64,000 nt of DNA from Selaginella moellendorffii (GCF_000143415.4 NW_003314311.1:1091062-1155061); one strand, 5' to 3'. Shown: positions 21,961 through 35,035, counted from the first letter of the stretch. Numbers and translations are program-made. The notes: generated by a model not told the origin, from the letters alone.

Positions 21961-23738
21961 TTTGAAACTCTCGCTTAAGCATCTTGCATTGGAGATTTCC
22001 CTTGTGGCCAGAGATGAGTGCAGTGATGTTGTGAGGTTTATTTATGATGCACTTGCACTGGACACACTTCTTCCAGTAAAATCTGAACCACATGACGTAC
22101 TCTAGTCTAGATTCACATGCTTCTTGTCGAAAAATGAACAAGGTTATGAGTAAGTGATTTGCTAGTCATTATTGATCAAAGTGATTTTGAAAAAATGCTT
22201 TGAATGTGGAGTAGTTAACTATGTTTGCCTCCAAAAGAGTTTTTTTCCATGTTACTTGGCCAATGAGTGATTGCAAAAAGTTGTAAAGCTTGTAATCATC
22301 CTTGCCAATGCTATTTGATGGACAATATTGTTCAAAGTGAGTGATATATGTTTTGGCAAAGATGTCACCATTGCTAAATAAGTATGGCAAGTTAATGCCT
22401 TGCTATAAAATATGGATGTGCATGGGGAGAACCATCAATGGTATACTCTTTCACTTAGTATCTATGGTAAACAATGTTTCTTTCTTGCTAGAAAGAGCAT
22501 TTTGGTAATCTAGCTTGCATAGAAGGTGTGAAAACATCCCTATATCCTATGCATTATATGAAAGATTACTAGCTGCCATCTCTGGCTTAAACAAGTTTGA
22601 ACTAGCATAAAGTGTCTAATATGTAGTAAATGCATTAAAGAATTTTAATTTGTGTGAGAATAAAATGTCCAAAATGGGATAGTTCCAAATAAATAAGCAA
22701 ACTACTGTGGATTTCCCCTAACCAAGATTGTTGTCCTTTTGCAAATCTCAATTCCTCATAAAGAAAAGAGAAATTTAGCTATAAAATTGAAGAAAGATAT
22801 GAAAGATATCATGAAAGAATATAGATATAGGATATCACCTAAAAACAATGGAATAAAAAACAAAGAAAACAAGCTATAACACTCAAAATGTCTCAAAGTG
22901 AATATAATTTGATAGAAATCTCTCAAACTCTGGCTACAAAATTTGATATAGACTCATTAAAAAAACTTATATTTAAACAAAGAGAATGAGATTAAAAAGA
23001 TGGAGCTAAAACACCAAAATGCCTATAGAAAACTAATTTAAACATTAAATTTATAACTCATGTAATTATGGGATAAGATTTGGATATATTATTATTATGA
23101 ATCTTTGGAACCTTGAGGATCCATTTAGACACTTTCCCCATCTCAACACACACATTTTGAGTCTTCAAGTGATAAATATGTTAAAGGCTATATTATCAAA
23201 TAATTTCCCCTTTTTTAATTGGTTGGTGAAATTTTTTTTGCTACCTTGGAGTTAGAAAATATATGGTGCTTGCTTCACTTAGATTAGGATCAACTTATTG
23301 TAGTTAGTGATGAAGCACAAGTGAAAGATCATGAGAGGGAGACAAGTGGGAGATTATTTCAAGCTTAGATAGAAAGTTTGATGATTTACAAATGAAAAAA
23401 GTCTATATTAATGGGAATAATAGTATATAGATCCTTGAATTAAATTTATTTTTATTAAATAATTGCCTTTTCTCCAGTAGACTTAAATAAAATATGTTAC
23501 ATTTGGTTAGCATGTGTTGAAAGAAGGGGCACAACATTCATACATAGAAGAAAAAATATTTAAAAAAAGAGGGGCACATAGGAGAAATATAAAGTGGAAA
23601 AAAAATATTAAAAAAAAGAGATAAAAAGAGAGGAAGATGTTACCAAGAAGAGAGAAAAAATATTAAAAAAAGAGGAGGAAGACTTTTAAAGAGGATAAAA
23701 AATATTAAAAACGAAGGAGAGAGGAAAAGGCCTATGGC
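21961..23738. repeat. C1: AT-rich segment with gag relic and A-tract repeats
   Basis: Follows the truncated V1. The left part includes a minus-strand gag-like frame (listed separately). The right part (about 23540-23730) is made of repeated A-rich blocks, variants of AAAAATATTAAAAAAAGAG. The same segment follows V2, V3 and V4. No other gene is visible. Confidence 0.7.
22169..22390 (-). pseudogene. Retrotransposon gag relic in C1
   Basis: 73-residue minus-strand frame with a pattern typical of gypsy gag (KDDYKLYNFLQSLIG, then a TWKKTLLEANIVNYSTFKAF piece, then FFQNHF), matching the usual F..SL.G.A..W...L....I.....F...F layout. No ATG-to-stop gag of normal length exists, so it is a fragment. 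Equivalent remnants lie in C2, C3 and C4. Confidence 0.45.
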
Positions 23739-23995
23739 NNNNNNNNNNNNNNNNNNNNNNNNNNNNNNNNNNNNNNNNNNNNNNNNNNNNNNNNNNNNNN
23801 NNNNNNNNNNNNNNNNNNNNNNNNNNNNNNNNNNNNNNNNNNNNNNNNNNNNNNNNNNNNNNNNNNNNNNNNNNNNNNNNNNNNNNNNNNNNNNNNNNNN
23901 NNNNNNNNNNNNNNNNNNNNNNNNNNNNNNNNNNNNNNNNNNNNNNNNNNNNNNNNNNNNNNNNNNNNNNNNNNNNNNNNNNNNNNNNNNNNNNN
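23739..23995. other. Assembly gap (257 N)
   Basis: Run of 257 unknown bases in the promoter-proximal end of C1, immediately before peroxidase P2. Frames that cross it are meaningless. The homologous interval in unit 5 (61895-62151) is also 257 bp and holds a tandemly duplicated promoter. Confidence 0.98.
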
Positions 23996-24008
23996 AGGAG
24001 AAAAATTG

Positions 24009-24050
24009 TATAAATAGACTTCGTTTGCAAGGAGGTGGAAACTGATCAAA
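24009..24050 (+). promoter_or_regulatory. P2 core promoter
   Basis: TATAAATAG at 24009-24017, 42 bp before the P2 ATG. With usual plant TATA spacing the 5' leader would be only about ten bases. The same TATA and spacing occur before P7; in P4 and P6 the distance is 51 bp. Confidence 0.6.
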
Positions 24051-25089
24051 ATGCAGCGATCCAAACTCCAGGCTCCAGTCGCCTCTGCGGCATTACTCCT
24101 GGTGCTAGCACTGCTGCGGCGCTATGCATTTCGCCAGGGATCACCAACAATGTCATCGGAGCTCTCAACTTCTTTCTATGCTAGCACTTATCCCGATCTC
24201 CCTCAGATCGTGAGAAGTGTGATTCACTCTGAATTTTCCAACGACAGTCGATCTGCTGCGTCGATCCTCAAGCTCCACTTCCGAGATTGCTTCTCTCGAG
24301 TAAGTCAGAAATTAAAATAGCGTTACTCATTTATGGCTGCCAGGGCTGCGACGGATCGCTGCTCCTCCAGCGAGGAGATGGGCGCTCCGCCAAGGGACTC
24401 AAAACCATCAACAACGTCAAGCGCGCCGTGGAGACTTCATGCCCGGCAACAGTATCGTGCGCAGACATTCTTGCGCTGAGCGCCCGGGAATCCGTCATAG
24501 CTGTGAGTGAGACTCTCCATCTTGAGTTGATCATTCTCTTTCGACTTTGCAGCTGGGCGGCCCTTCATGGACAGTAGAATTTGGCCGACGGGACAGTCCT
24601 GCGACCGTCGCCGCCGCAATGGAGGCCATTCCCAGCCCAAACCTCACTGCAACGCAGCTCATCCAGAGCTTCCAAAGGCGGGGTCTTTCCAAGCGTGATC
24701 TCGTAGCGCTTTCAGGAGGCCACTCCATCGGCCAGGCCCAGTGCTCTGCATTTAGCGCACGCCTCTTCAATGGAACCCCAGGAGATAGCATCGATCGGGC
24801 CTTCAAATCTCGACTCGAGAAGAATTGCCCTCCAACAGCCCCAGACAAATTGACCAATTTGGATCCATCCCCCACCACCTTCGACAACTTGTACTTTCGA
24901 GCTCTCCTGGCGAATCAGTCGCTCCTCTTTTCAGACCAGCAGCTCTTGGAGATTGATCTGGTGGGCTTTGTCAAGGAGTTTGCGGCCAACCAGCAGACAT
25001 TCTTTACCGCCTTCGCCAATGGCATGATCAAAATGGGCAAGCTCTCGCCAATCACAGGAGGGCATGGTGAAATTCGATCCTCGTGCTAG
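24051..25089 (+). CDS. Class III peroxidase-like protein, copy P2 (distal residues replaced, first Cys lost)
   Basis: Exons 24051-24299, 24344-24502 and 24553-25089, 314 residues, intact frame. It has the same layout as P1: signal-like hydrophobic N-terminus, LHFRDCF with Lys74/Arg78 in place of the distal Arg/His pair, GCDGS, proximal His193 and terminal Cys314. It differs at the first conserved cysteine: the mature start reads STYPDL, so Cys47 is Tyr (TGT to TAT) and the first family disulfide cannot form. P2 is therefore likely unstable or non-functional even though the frame is open. It is about 98% like P1 by eye over exon 3. Confidence 0.83.
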
Positions 25090-25635
25090 TTTTTTTCCTA
25101 TACATGTAAATCTATTCCCCACATAAAAATATACACCACAGCCCTGACTATAGAGAAAGGAATGTTGGCATATCCCGTAGCTTGATGATGGTGGTGGAAA
25201 TTTTCTCGTCCTGATAAATCACTCTGGTGAGAGATTCCATTCTTCCCAATCAAGATCCCCCTTAAGCTCAGCCACTTGGCCAATGAGCCAAGATTTTCGC
25301 CGCGAGCCAGGGCACGTCATCGCAGCTGCCAAGGATGATAGAGTCCTTCAAAGAGGACATTCCAAGACATTGGTAGTCAACCACGAGGAAATCCACTTCA
25401 GAAATAACACCTTGCACTGAGACCTTGACGAAATTTCAATTGCCACGGTTAGGAATCTTCAACTCTTAAACCCTAACGTTAATATATATAAACCTTAGGT
25501 TTTAGACGTATTGCCACGCAATGGCGAAAATTCACTGGCATATACTTGCTTGCTGTGGAGAAAATTTTGTGCTGCCTAGGGCTAGCTAGGCGCTGCGATC
25601 GGCAGGAGTGATGCGCTTGGGCGCTCGGTGTCGTC
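25090..25635 (+). promoter_or_regulatory. P2-V2 intergenic with unit-specific insertion and V2 promoter
   Basis: It contains ~110 bp (about 25323-25432) absent from the other units, then a telo-box at 25468-25476 and TATATATAAA at 25483-25492 ahead of the V2 ATG at 25636. It otherwise matches the P1-V1 spacer. Confidence 0.55.
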
Positions 25636-28600
25636 ATGTTTGAGGCTCATGTGAGTGATCGATCGCTAGTTTGGGGATTGGAGAGATGGATTGCATTGGC
25701 GGACTGGATTGAGCTCGCGATTTTCTCCATTTCTTGTTTCTGCAGGTCTTGTATCTTCTTCGCAGATACCTGGGCCAGTATGTGCGGGGTCTCTCAGCGG
25801 AGGCGCTCCAGATCAGTGTGTGGAAAGGTGAGAGCTAGATCTTTTGCTCGGGGGGTGTTGAAATTTTGGTGTTTTTTGGACAGGCGATGTAGTGCTCAAG
25901 GACTTGCAGCTCAAGGCTGAAGCACTGAATGCTCTGAGGCTTCCTCTCACTGTCAAAGCTGGATTCCTTGGGTCTGTCACGTTGAAGGCAAGGCATTGAT
26001 CAAGAAAAGTGTACCTTCGATTCTTATGCTTTCGTTTTTCTTAGATTCCTTGGAACAAGCTTGGAAAAGATCCGGTGATTGTACTTCTCGACCGGGTTTT
26101 TGTTTTGGCGGAACCTGTTGAAGATGAACAGCTTTTCAAGGTACGATTTGGTTTTTAGCTTCAAGCGTTACGGAAACTTTCGTGAAATGCGGTTGCAGAA
26201 CGAGAACATGGAATCCTGGCTTGACGCTAAGCGGAGCCAGATTGAGGTTAGTACATACTTGCCTGTGAAGTTTATTCTCAAACGCTTTTTTGTGTCTTTA
26301 AGGAGCTGGAGATGGCATTGCTTGATGCGAAGGCAGGAAGATCCGGTGATGATGCGGTATGTGCCGCAAAATGCTGTTTGAGGTTTCGTGTTAAATTTTC
26401 TGTTTTCTGCAGTCGCCGGAAAGTAAGTCCTGGTTAGGCTCGCTCGTTGCGACGATCATTGGCAATCTTAAAGTCTCCGTGACTAATCTTCATATTCGTT
26501 ACGAAGACACCCTCAGGTCGCTTTCATCTCTATCAAGCTAAATGCCGGTACTGATACTGGCTTCATTTTTCAGCAACCCCTCCCATCCATTTTGTTTTGG
26601 CGTTACTTTAGCCAAAACTTGCCGCTGTGACCATTGACGAGAATGATGTAGAAACCTTCGTAACTAGCGGAGCTCTTGACAAGCTTCACGAGGTATTTTG
26701 ATCAATTTTGTAACGTGTACTTCAGTTTCTTTTTTCCTGCTTGCTGTGCAGTCGCTCCAGCTGGATAGTTTTTCTATCTACCATGACTCGGATACTGGGC
26801 CGTGGACTCTGGAGAAACGGTGGGATGAGATGACATCCAAAGAATGGAGCGAGGTTTGTGTTTCCTTCAATGAAAACAGCATTTAAAATTATTATGGTTT
26901 CAGATGTTTGAACCGAGTATTAAAGGGAAAATACAACACAAGTACCTGCTTCATCCGGTTGCTGGCCTGATGAAGTATCACCGGTGTGGAAAGAGAGAGA
27001 AAAGGGATTCTAAAACACCTTTTCAGAAGGCTTCTCTCGTTTTGGATCAAGTGTCTATTGCTGTGTCTGAGGTTGGTTTCTCTAAATGCTACACTTGGGT
27101 TAACTTTCATTCTGTTTTAGGATCAATATCGGGATGGTATTCAACTGTTGGAGGGTGTTTCACGGTACAGGATACGAATGGAGTTCTCTCTCTTCAGACC
27201 TATGATACCCGTGTTGGTAGATGCTAAGGCATGGTGGCGCTATGCTGGTCGTGCGGTAACGCAGCAGCAGAGAAAGTCAAGGTTCGTTTTGATATTTAAC
27301 CGAGTATGCTAAAGCAAATTTTTGCAGGTGTAACTTCTCTTGGGAAAATCTGTCTCGAGCATCAGGATTACGAAAGAAATATGTGGATCTTTATGTTAGC
27401 GGGCTCCAGCAGGGCAAGTTTGACAATTTTGAAATAAGGCAAATCGACCGGGAGCTAGACGTAGAAGTTAATCTACTTTGGAGGTCGGTAGTTTGTGTAT
27501 GCTTTCTGTTAGTTGATGGAGAAGTGGTGGCTGCAGAATGCTTGCCCATGCAAAAGTTGAGACGGCAAAGTTAAAAGAGGCAGCCGCGGCCCGGGAAAAG
27601 TCCAGGAAAAGCACCTGGTGGCCATTTGGCGGGTATTGTGGCATATGTTTTCATTTGTTTTACATTAATCGCTTGCTATGCAGGAGCGGCGCTGGTCCAA
27701 GGGCCTCAGTTGCCCAAGGCCCTGAAACGGAAGCGGCCCCAGCGCAACTTACAAAGGAAGAATGGAATAAGATTAACGAGCTTCTAAGCTATCAACCGGG
27801 GCAAGACTATCCGCTGCTTTCTACTCAAGAGCCACAGAACATGCTGCAAACAATGCTCGACGTGACCATAAAACAGAGCTTGGCGTGCATAAAAGACAGC
27901 ACCGATTTGGTCATATTATGTGGGACTTTCTCCAATTTAAACGTTTCTCTCAAGCTGTTCCCGAAAACGTTCTTCTGCGACACTAAGTTGACGTACTATG
28001 GCCTTTCATCTCCAGAGGGGCCTCTCGTTTCGGTAAGCTGAATGGAATTTGCATGTCTTAAGATGATAATATCTGTCTGGTTTGACAGAGCGTGAGTAGA
28101 GAGGGAAGAGCACAAGCGTTGGATTTGACGTTTGTGTATGTTCCTTTCGAAGAACATTTGGATTGGAAGCTGTCTGTCACGATGTCATCATGCTATGTGA
28201 CGGTAACGTTTTGTGTTGAAAGAGTTCATCCCAGCTTACATAATGCGTGCAGGTTTGGAGATCCAGTTTTGACAGGGTCATGCACTTTATGAAATCTGGC
28301 CAAGCTATGAGCCCGACAGTGGCTTTGGAAACTGCTGTCGCTTTGCAGGTATGAGGCTCCGTAGCAAAAATATATGTTACTCATTTCACAGTGCATGCAT
28401 GCCAGACAAAGCTAGAAGAGGTAACGAGGCGTGCTCAAGAACGGATACTATCTCAACTAGAGAAACAGAGAAGGTATTCAAAAGTTTATGCTACTCTTTT
28501 TGGCTTGACTTTTTCTTGCATGCAGGTTCTCTATAGATATTGATCTTGACGCTCCAAAAGTCTTAATTCCTGCACTCAAAGATGAAGGAATTGGAAAGAA

Positions 28601-29395
28601 AAGCCAATTGTTGGTAGACTTGGGACATTTTAATCTTCGAACACTGGTACGTGCATAAGATGCATCTAAAACTTACAACATCCTTCTTCAGGGGAATGAC
28701 GACGTTGAGTTCCTGAAACGAAGTCGCTACACTAAACTTCATGTATCTGGACGGGATATATCGGCTTTTCTTTGTTGATGGTGATTTCGAATGGGCTCAC
28801 TTTCCTGCGCTGGCCACTGATGCTTGTGACGCCGCTTATTCAATCCTGCCTGTGCTCGACCGTTGTGGGATGTCGATTATGCTACATATGGTGATGCTAG
28901 TTACGACATAGTTTGTGGCTATTGACTTTATGTTCCAGGCTCAATATGAAGATTTGAATTGGCCTTCAACATGCGTTGCAATTGAAGTTCCTCGCCTTGG
29001 TATCCATTTTTCTCCTACAAGATACCTTAGGCTGCTCTATCTTCTGCACGCTCTGGAGTCGGCTGACCGGTCCAGCTCCCAGCCGAACGCTTTATCTTGG
29101 CAACCATCAGAGGCAGCTGGAGATGCACGAGTGCTTAAATTGTTACTTTCCTCGCCCATCAGCGTCTAAGCATCACTCATTCTGCAGGGAATTGGTAATA
29201 TTACTGCAGAATGGCAGCCTTGTTGGATTGCGTTGGCAGGGCCATACCTGTACGTTCTAGAGGCAGAAGACTCAAAGAACAGCCCACATCAATGCATGAG
29301 CTACTCCTCAAAGGACAGGAGGAAAGCCTCCTCTACCCTGGAAATCCCAAGCTTTTGGAGAAGATCACACTCTAGAGTCTCTACTGCAATGAAAG
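25636..29395 (+). pseudogene. VPS13: VPS13 5' fragment, copy V2
   Basis: Same exon structure and end-point as V1. Exon 2 is intact here (LGQYVRGLSAEALQISVW). Lesions: an extra A at ~26614-26617 (GCCAAAACTT against GCCAAACTT) shifts the exon encoding FGVTLAKLAAVT. An extra T at ~28767-28770 (GGCTTTTCTTTG) shifts the exon starting GNDDVEFLKRSRYTKL; this second lesion is shared with V3 and V4. A short deletion near 29130 removes the donor present in V1 (GGGGTAAATTG). The PH-like end keeps YVLEAEDSKN without the stop seen in V1 and V4. Not expected to make a functional protein. Confidence 0.84.
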
Positions 29396-31479
29396 GCCCA
29401 TGACATACTGGAAACTCTCACTTAAGCATCTTGCACTGGAGATTTCCCTTGTGGCCGGAGATGAATGCGGTGATGTTGTGATGTTGTGAGGTTTATTTAT
29501 GATGCACTTGCACTGGACACACTTCTTCCAGTAAGATCTGAACCACATCACGTACTCTAGTCTAGATTCATATGCTTTTTGTTGAAAAATGAACAAGGTT
29601 ATGAGTAAGTGATTTGCTAGTCATTATTGATCAAAGTGATTTTGGAAAGATGCTTTGAATGTGGAGTAGTTAACTATGTTTGCCTCCAAAAGAGTGTTTT
29701 TTCCATGTTGTTTGGCCAATGAGTGATTGCAAAAAGTTGTAAAGCTTGTGCCAATGCTATTTGATGGACAATATTGTTCAAAGTGAGTGATATATGTTTT
29801 GGCAAAGATGTCACCATTGCTAAAGAAGTGTGCCTTGCTATAGAATATGGATGTGCATGGGGAGAACCATCAATGGTAGACTCTTTCACTCAGTATCTAT
29901 GGTAAACAATGCTTCTTTCTTGCTAGAAAGAGCATTTTGGTAATCTAGCTTGCATAGGTATCAAAACATCCCTATACCCTATGCATTATATGAAAGATTA
30001 TTGGCTGCCATCTCTGCCTGAAATGAGTTTGAACTAGCATAATAAAGTGTCTAATATGTAGCAAATGCCAAGTCATAGAAAGATGTTAAAGAATTTTAAT
30101 TTGTGTCAGAATAAAATGTCCAAAATGGGATAGTTCCAAATAAATAAGTATACTACTGTGGATTTCCCCTAACCAAGATTGTTGTCCTTTTGCAAATCCC
30201 AATTCCTCATAAAGAAAAGAGAAATTTAGCTATAAAATTGAAGAAAGATATGAAAGATATCATGAAAGAATATAGATATAGGATATCACCTAAAAACAGT
30301 GGAAAAAAAAAAAACAAAGAAAACAAGCTATAACTTTTAAAATGTTTCAAAGTGAATATGAAATTTGATATAGACTCATTAAAAAAGCTTATACTTAAAC
30401 AAAGAGAATGAGATTAAAACGATGGAGCTAAAACACCAAAATGCCTGTAGAAAACTGATTTAAACTTTAAATTTATAACTCATGTAATTATGAGATAAGA
30501 TTTAGATATATTATTATTATGAATCTTTGGAACCTTGAGGATCCATTTGGACAATTTCCTTGTTTTAACACACACATTTTGAGTTTTCAACTGTGGAGTG
30601 ATAAATATGTTAAAGGCTATATTATCAAATAATTTCCCCTTTTTCAATTTGTTGGTGAAATTTTTTTTGCTACCTTGGAGTAGGAAAATATATGGTGCTT
30701 GCTTCACTTAGATTAGGATTAACTTGTTGTAGTTAGTGATGAAGCACAAGTGAAAACTCATGAGAGGGAAATAAGTGGGAGATTATTTTAAGCCTAGATA
30801 AAAAATTTGATGATTTACAAATGAAAAAAGTCTATATTAATGGGAACAATAGTATATAGTTGGTTAATTAGGATGTGATTATAGGATGAGATTTAGATAA
30901 CTATCATTATAGATCCTTGAGATAAAATAGCTATTAAATTTATTTTTATTAAATAATTACCTTTTCTCCAGTTGACTTAAATAAAATATGTTACATTTGG
31001 TTAGGATGGGTTCAATTCCTAAGAAAGTGGCACATTCACAAAATGAGGAAACCGAAGTGGCATAATATTTATATATAGGAGAAAAAATATTTAAAAAAAC
31101 GAGGGGCACATCACAATTATAAGGAAGGGGTACAACATTCAGAAAGAAGAGAAACATAAAATGGAAAAAAAAATATTAAAAAAAGAGAAAAGAAGATAAG
31201 AAAAAGTCACCAAAAAGAGAAAAAATATTAAAAAAAGGAGGAGGAAGACTTTTAAAGAGGATAAAAAATATTAAAAACGAAGGAGAGAGGAAAAGGCCTA
31301 TGGCAGAGGAGACAAGAAAACATAATAGAGTGGGGAAATATAATATAGTTGAATGTTCAATAGGTGCTAGCTGTCATTAAATTTCATTATTTCTAATCTA
31401 ATAGAGGAGAGGACAAAAGAGAAAAATTGTATAAATAGACTTCATTTGCGAGGGTGGAAGAAAATTTTTACTAATCAAA
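29396..31479. repeat. C2: AT-rich segment with gag relic and A-tract repeats
   Basis: Homologous to C1 but diverged. The gag-like remnant is at about 29650-29889 on the minus strand. The A-rich blocks at about 31080-31290 are followed by the P3 promoter (TATAAATAG at 31430-31438). Nothing else recognised. Confidence 0.65.
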
Positions 31480-31542
31480 ATGCAGCAATTCAAACTTCAG
31501 GCTCCAGTCGCCTTTGATGCATTACTGCTGGTGCTAGCACTG
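31480..31542 (+). pseudogene. Peroxidase copy P3, 5' fragment interrupted by gypsy element 1
   Basis: The first 21 codons of a peroxidase copy (ATG at 31480, signal-peptide region) run to GCACTG, where the gypsy element starts. The last five bases CACTG (31538-31542) are the target-site duplication. The gene resumes after the element at 37446. Confidence 0.9.
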
Positions 31543-31630
31543 TGTAAGGAACTGACTCCCTAAGATGTCGTAGGCTAAAGGATCCCCGAAAGCATGACTG
31601 AAATGACAAAGAGTTCATCGGATGGGACCG
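31543..31630 (+). repeat. Element 1 5' LTR remnant
   Basis: First 88 bp of the LTR, ending at GATGGGACCG and fused to gag (ATACTTGGCAG). It shares with the element 2 5' LTR the variants CCTAAGATG and CATGACTG, whereas both 3' LTRs have CCCGAGAT and CATGACCG. Confidence 0.9.
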
Positions 31631-34600
31631 ATACTTGGCAGATAATGCCAAGTCTTGGTGGAGAACGACAGAGGCCAACGAAGGACCGGTGGCCACTTGG
31701 GAAATGATGAAGGCGAGGATCCGCGCAACTTACGTTCCTCCGAATGCTACTCTGCATCTAAGGGACGAGCTGAGTAGGCTGAAGCAGACCAAAACCATTC
31801 AGGAGTATGTGAATGGGTTTATGGCAAAGAGGATACTTGTCATGGACATGGGGGATATGGATGCGTTCCATGCCTTCATATCAGGTTTGCAAACCTGGGC
31901 TCGCGGTGAAGTGATGCGATGGAACCTGACCAACTACAAGGAAGCGTTGGATGCGGCCATCAAGGTGCATTTCAACGATAACCTGCGAAAGGGGAACACG
32001 ACGAGGTCGGGATGCACGTTTAGCAAAGGGGCCAAACCAAGGGGAACGTTTAGCAGAGGGAAATTCAAGAAGAGTTTCTCTAAGAATGAGTCTTCGGGGT
32101 TCCGGAAAGGCAAATTTGGTGGCCAGCGAGCGAGTACGTGGGGGAGTCAAGCGAAAAGAGACAAACCCACAGATAAGAAGGTCAAGTCATATAGCAGCGT
32201 GGGAAACAACGTATGCTACAACTGCGGTGAAGCGGGACACTTTTCGAGGGAATGTCCCTACCCGAAAAAGGCCAGAGCCAATATGGCCATCAAGTCGGGT
32301 GAAGTCCAAACTGAGGTATGTGATCCAGTCCCTAACTCAAAGTTACTCATTATACGAGCAACTTTGGTAGAGAGTCGTTCGCGACATCTACTAGCCCTCC
32401 GAGGGAAGCTCGGAGGTAGCTTTGTTAAGATCCTTATTCACACGGATGCTTCGGATAATTTTGTGGCTGCAGACATAGTCCGGCAAGCCGGACTAATGGC
32501 GCAGCGGCTAGGCGAACCAAGGACTATAGAGTTTGTTCAAGGTAGCCAAAGCACCGATGAGGTACTTCGACAAGCGAGAGTCGAAGTAGGGACATGGAAA
32601 GTGGACATGGATTTCACTGTGTTGGACATGGTGGGATTTGACGTGATCTTCGGAATGGACTGGTTCAATCGGTTCGTGGTAGCCCTGCATGGACGAGGTA
32701 GAAACCTTGTGGTACTGGCGAATGCCCAAGGAAGAAGATCTAGGGTGGAGGCCTAGGATCTAAAGGTAGGGCAAAACAAGGCCAAAGAATCCTGCTTAAA
32801 CTTGGTGTCCACGAGAGGACAACTCACTAAAGGAACTAAGGCAACATTTTTGTGCTTACTCTCGGTGAAGAGTGACAAAAAGACAGGAACGGAAGAAGTA
32901 CCTTTAGTGATCCAACGGGTGTTGGACCAATTCCAGGATACCATGCCGGAGGAGTTACCGGCGGGGTTGCCCCCCGCACGATCGATAGAACATAAGATTG
33001 AGCTGGTCGAGGGTGCTGAGGCGGTGGTTCGTCCCCCCTATTGTTTGAATGAGAAAGAACTCGAGGAGCTCAAGTGCCAACTAGAGGAGTTGGTGGACAA
33101 AGGGTATGTTAGGTTGAGCAAGTCGCTATATGGGGCGCCGGTGTTATTTGTGAAAAAGAAAGATGGATCTATGTGCATGTGCATAGACTATCGATTGCTC
33201 AACAAGTATACAAAGAAGAACAAGTACCCTTTGCCCAGGATTGAGGACCTGTTTGATAGGTTGGGAAAGGCAAAATACTTCTCGAGAATTGACCTGAGGT
33301 CAGGATACTACCAAATCAGGGTAGCAGAGGAAGATGTCGAGAAGACAACCTGTCGAACTAGGTATGGGAGCTTTGAGTTTCTGGTCATGCCCTTTGGGCT
33401 GTGCAATGCGCCGGCAACGTTTTCGGCGTTGATGAACCATATCTTTGTACCCTATCTGGATCACTTCGTGGTCGTCTATATTGACGACATCCTAATCTAT
33501 AGCGAGATGCTAGAGGAGCATGCCGAACACTTGGCGAAGGTATTTGAGAAACTAAGGGAACACAAACTGTATGCTAAAGAGAGCAAATGTGACTTTGCTC
33601 AACAAGAGGTAAAGTTTCTCGGGCATGTGGTGGGCCAGGACGGGCTCAAGGTGGACCCAGAGAAGGTCCAAGCGATCCAGGAATGGGAGCGACCATCAAA
33701 TGTACATAAGTTGAGGGCGTTCTTGGGGCTATGCAACTACTATCGAAAGTTTATCAGACACTATTCGAGAGTAGCCCTGCCCTTAACGGACCAAACAGGA
33801 AAAGGGAAGATGGTATGGACAGCGGAATGCGAGGCAGCATTCGTCCACCTTAAAGGGAAGTTGAGGAAGGCTCCCGTGTTGGCATTACCAGACTTTGGTA
33901 AGGACTTTGAGGTAGAAATGGATGCTTCGGACTTTGCGTTGGGCGCAATTTTGAAGTAAGACAACTATCCAATAGCGTTCTTCTCGAAGAAGTTGGACAA
34001 GGCTCAACGGAAGTGGCTTGCCCACGAGAAGGAATTGTTTGTGGTGGTCAAGGCGCTCAAGGATTGGCAACACTACCTTGGGAGACACTTCAAGGTTTAC
34101 ACGGACAATGTAGCAACGAAACACTTTTGTCATAGCCCGACCTGAGAGGGAAACAAGGTCAGTAGGCCAATGCCTTGGCCGAGTTTGATTGTGAGATTCT
34201 GTACAAGCATGGGAAGAGCAACATCGTGGCGGATGCGCTAAGTCGAAAAGCGAGCTTGAGGTTGGCGATATCCAACGCAACAGCAACCTTCTGGGACGAT
34301 GTGCGGACAGCATATGAGAACGATGGTCTAGCACAAGAAGTGTTGCTGAGGAATCTAGAAGCACGGGAAGCTCACCAGAGAGGTGAGCTGCCAACGGAAG
34401 AAAAAACGGGCTATGCGGAACGCAACAGACTCATCTATTACAAGCAAACGAGGGTGTATGTTCTAGAAGGGGAACTAAGGAAGGTAGCCTTAGAAGAGTG
34501 TCATAATGAACCTCTTGCGGGACACGGCGGAGTGCCTAAGACGATGGGCTTACTCAAGAGGAAGTACCATTGGCCAGATATGGCTAAGGACGTCCAAGAC

Positions 34601-34988
34601 TATGTAAAGACATGTCCAACATGTCAGCAGGTCAAAGCCGTGACTAAGGCTAGTGGGGGCTTGTTGCAAAGCATCCCAATTCCAGATCATCCGTGGAAAT
34701 GTCTTACGATGGACTTCATCACGAGACTTCCCCCAAGCGAGGGGTTTGATGCGATATTCGTGGTGGTGGACCGATTTTCGAAAATGGCACATTTCATACC
34801 CACCACAATGGAAGTGGATGCGGAAGGTGTGGCGAAGCTATTCTTCGAACAAGTGGTTCGAGTGCGAGGAAGGCCGGAAGAGATCATCTCAGACCAAGAT
34901 AAGATCTTCACTAGTAGGTTCTAGAGGACTCTCCTAGAACAGTATCGCACCAAGTTGAAATTCAGCACAGCCTATCACCCACAGACAG

Positions 34989-35035
34989 GTATGGGGTATT
35001 AAGTCAAGTTGGTTGGCACTAACACTTCTTGATAG
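34989..35035 (+). other. Putative intron 1 in integrase, element 1
   Basis: 47-bp GT...AG interval splitting the conserved HPQTDGQTER block of integrase after the first base of the Asp codon. It contains a CACTAAC branch-point match 12 nt before the AG. Removal restores frame and motif exactly. The unspliced frame stops inside it. Confidence 0.8.

Noticed and set aside
21884-22141. Minus-strand frame with Cys pairs (KKCVQCKC) at the end of each VPS13 copy as a zinc-finger gene
   Set aside because: No known zinc-motif spacing, overlaps the VPS13 tail, and length differs between copies.
23686-24064. Open frames of ~100-114 codons at the gap
   Set aside because: They are mostly unknown residues from the N run and carry no information.
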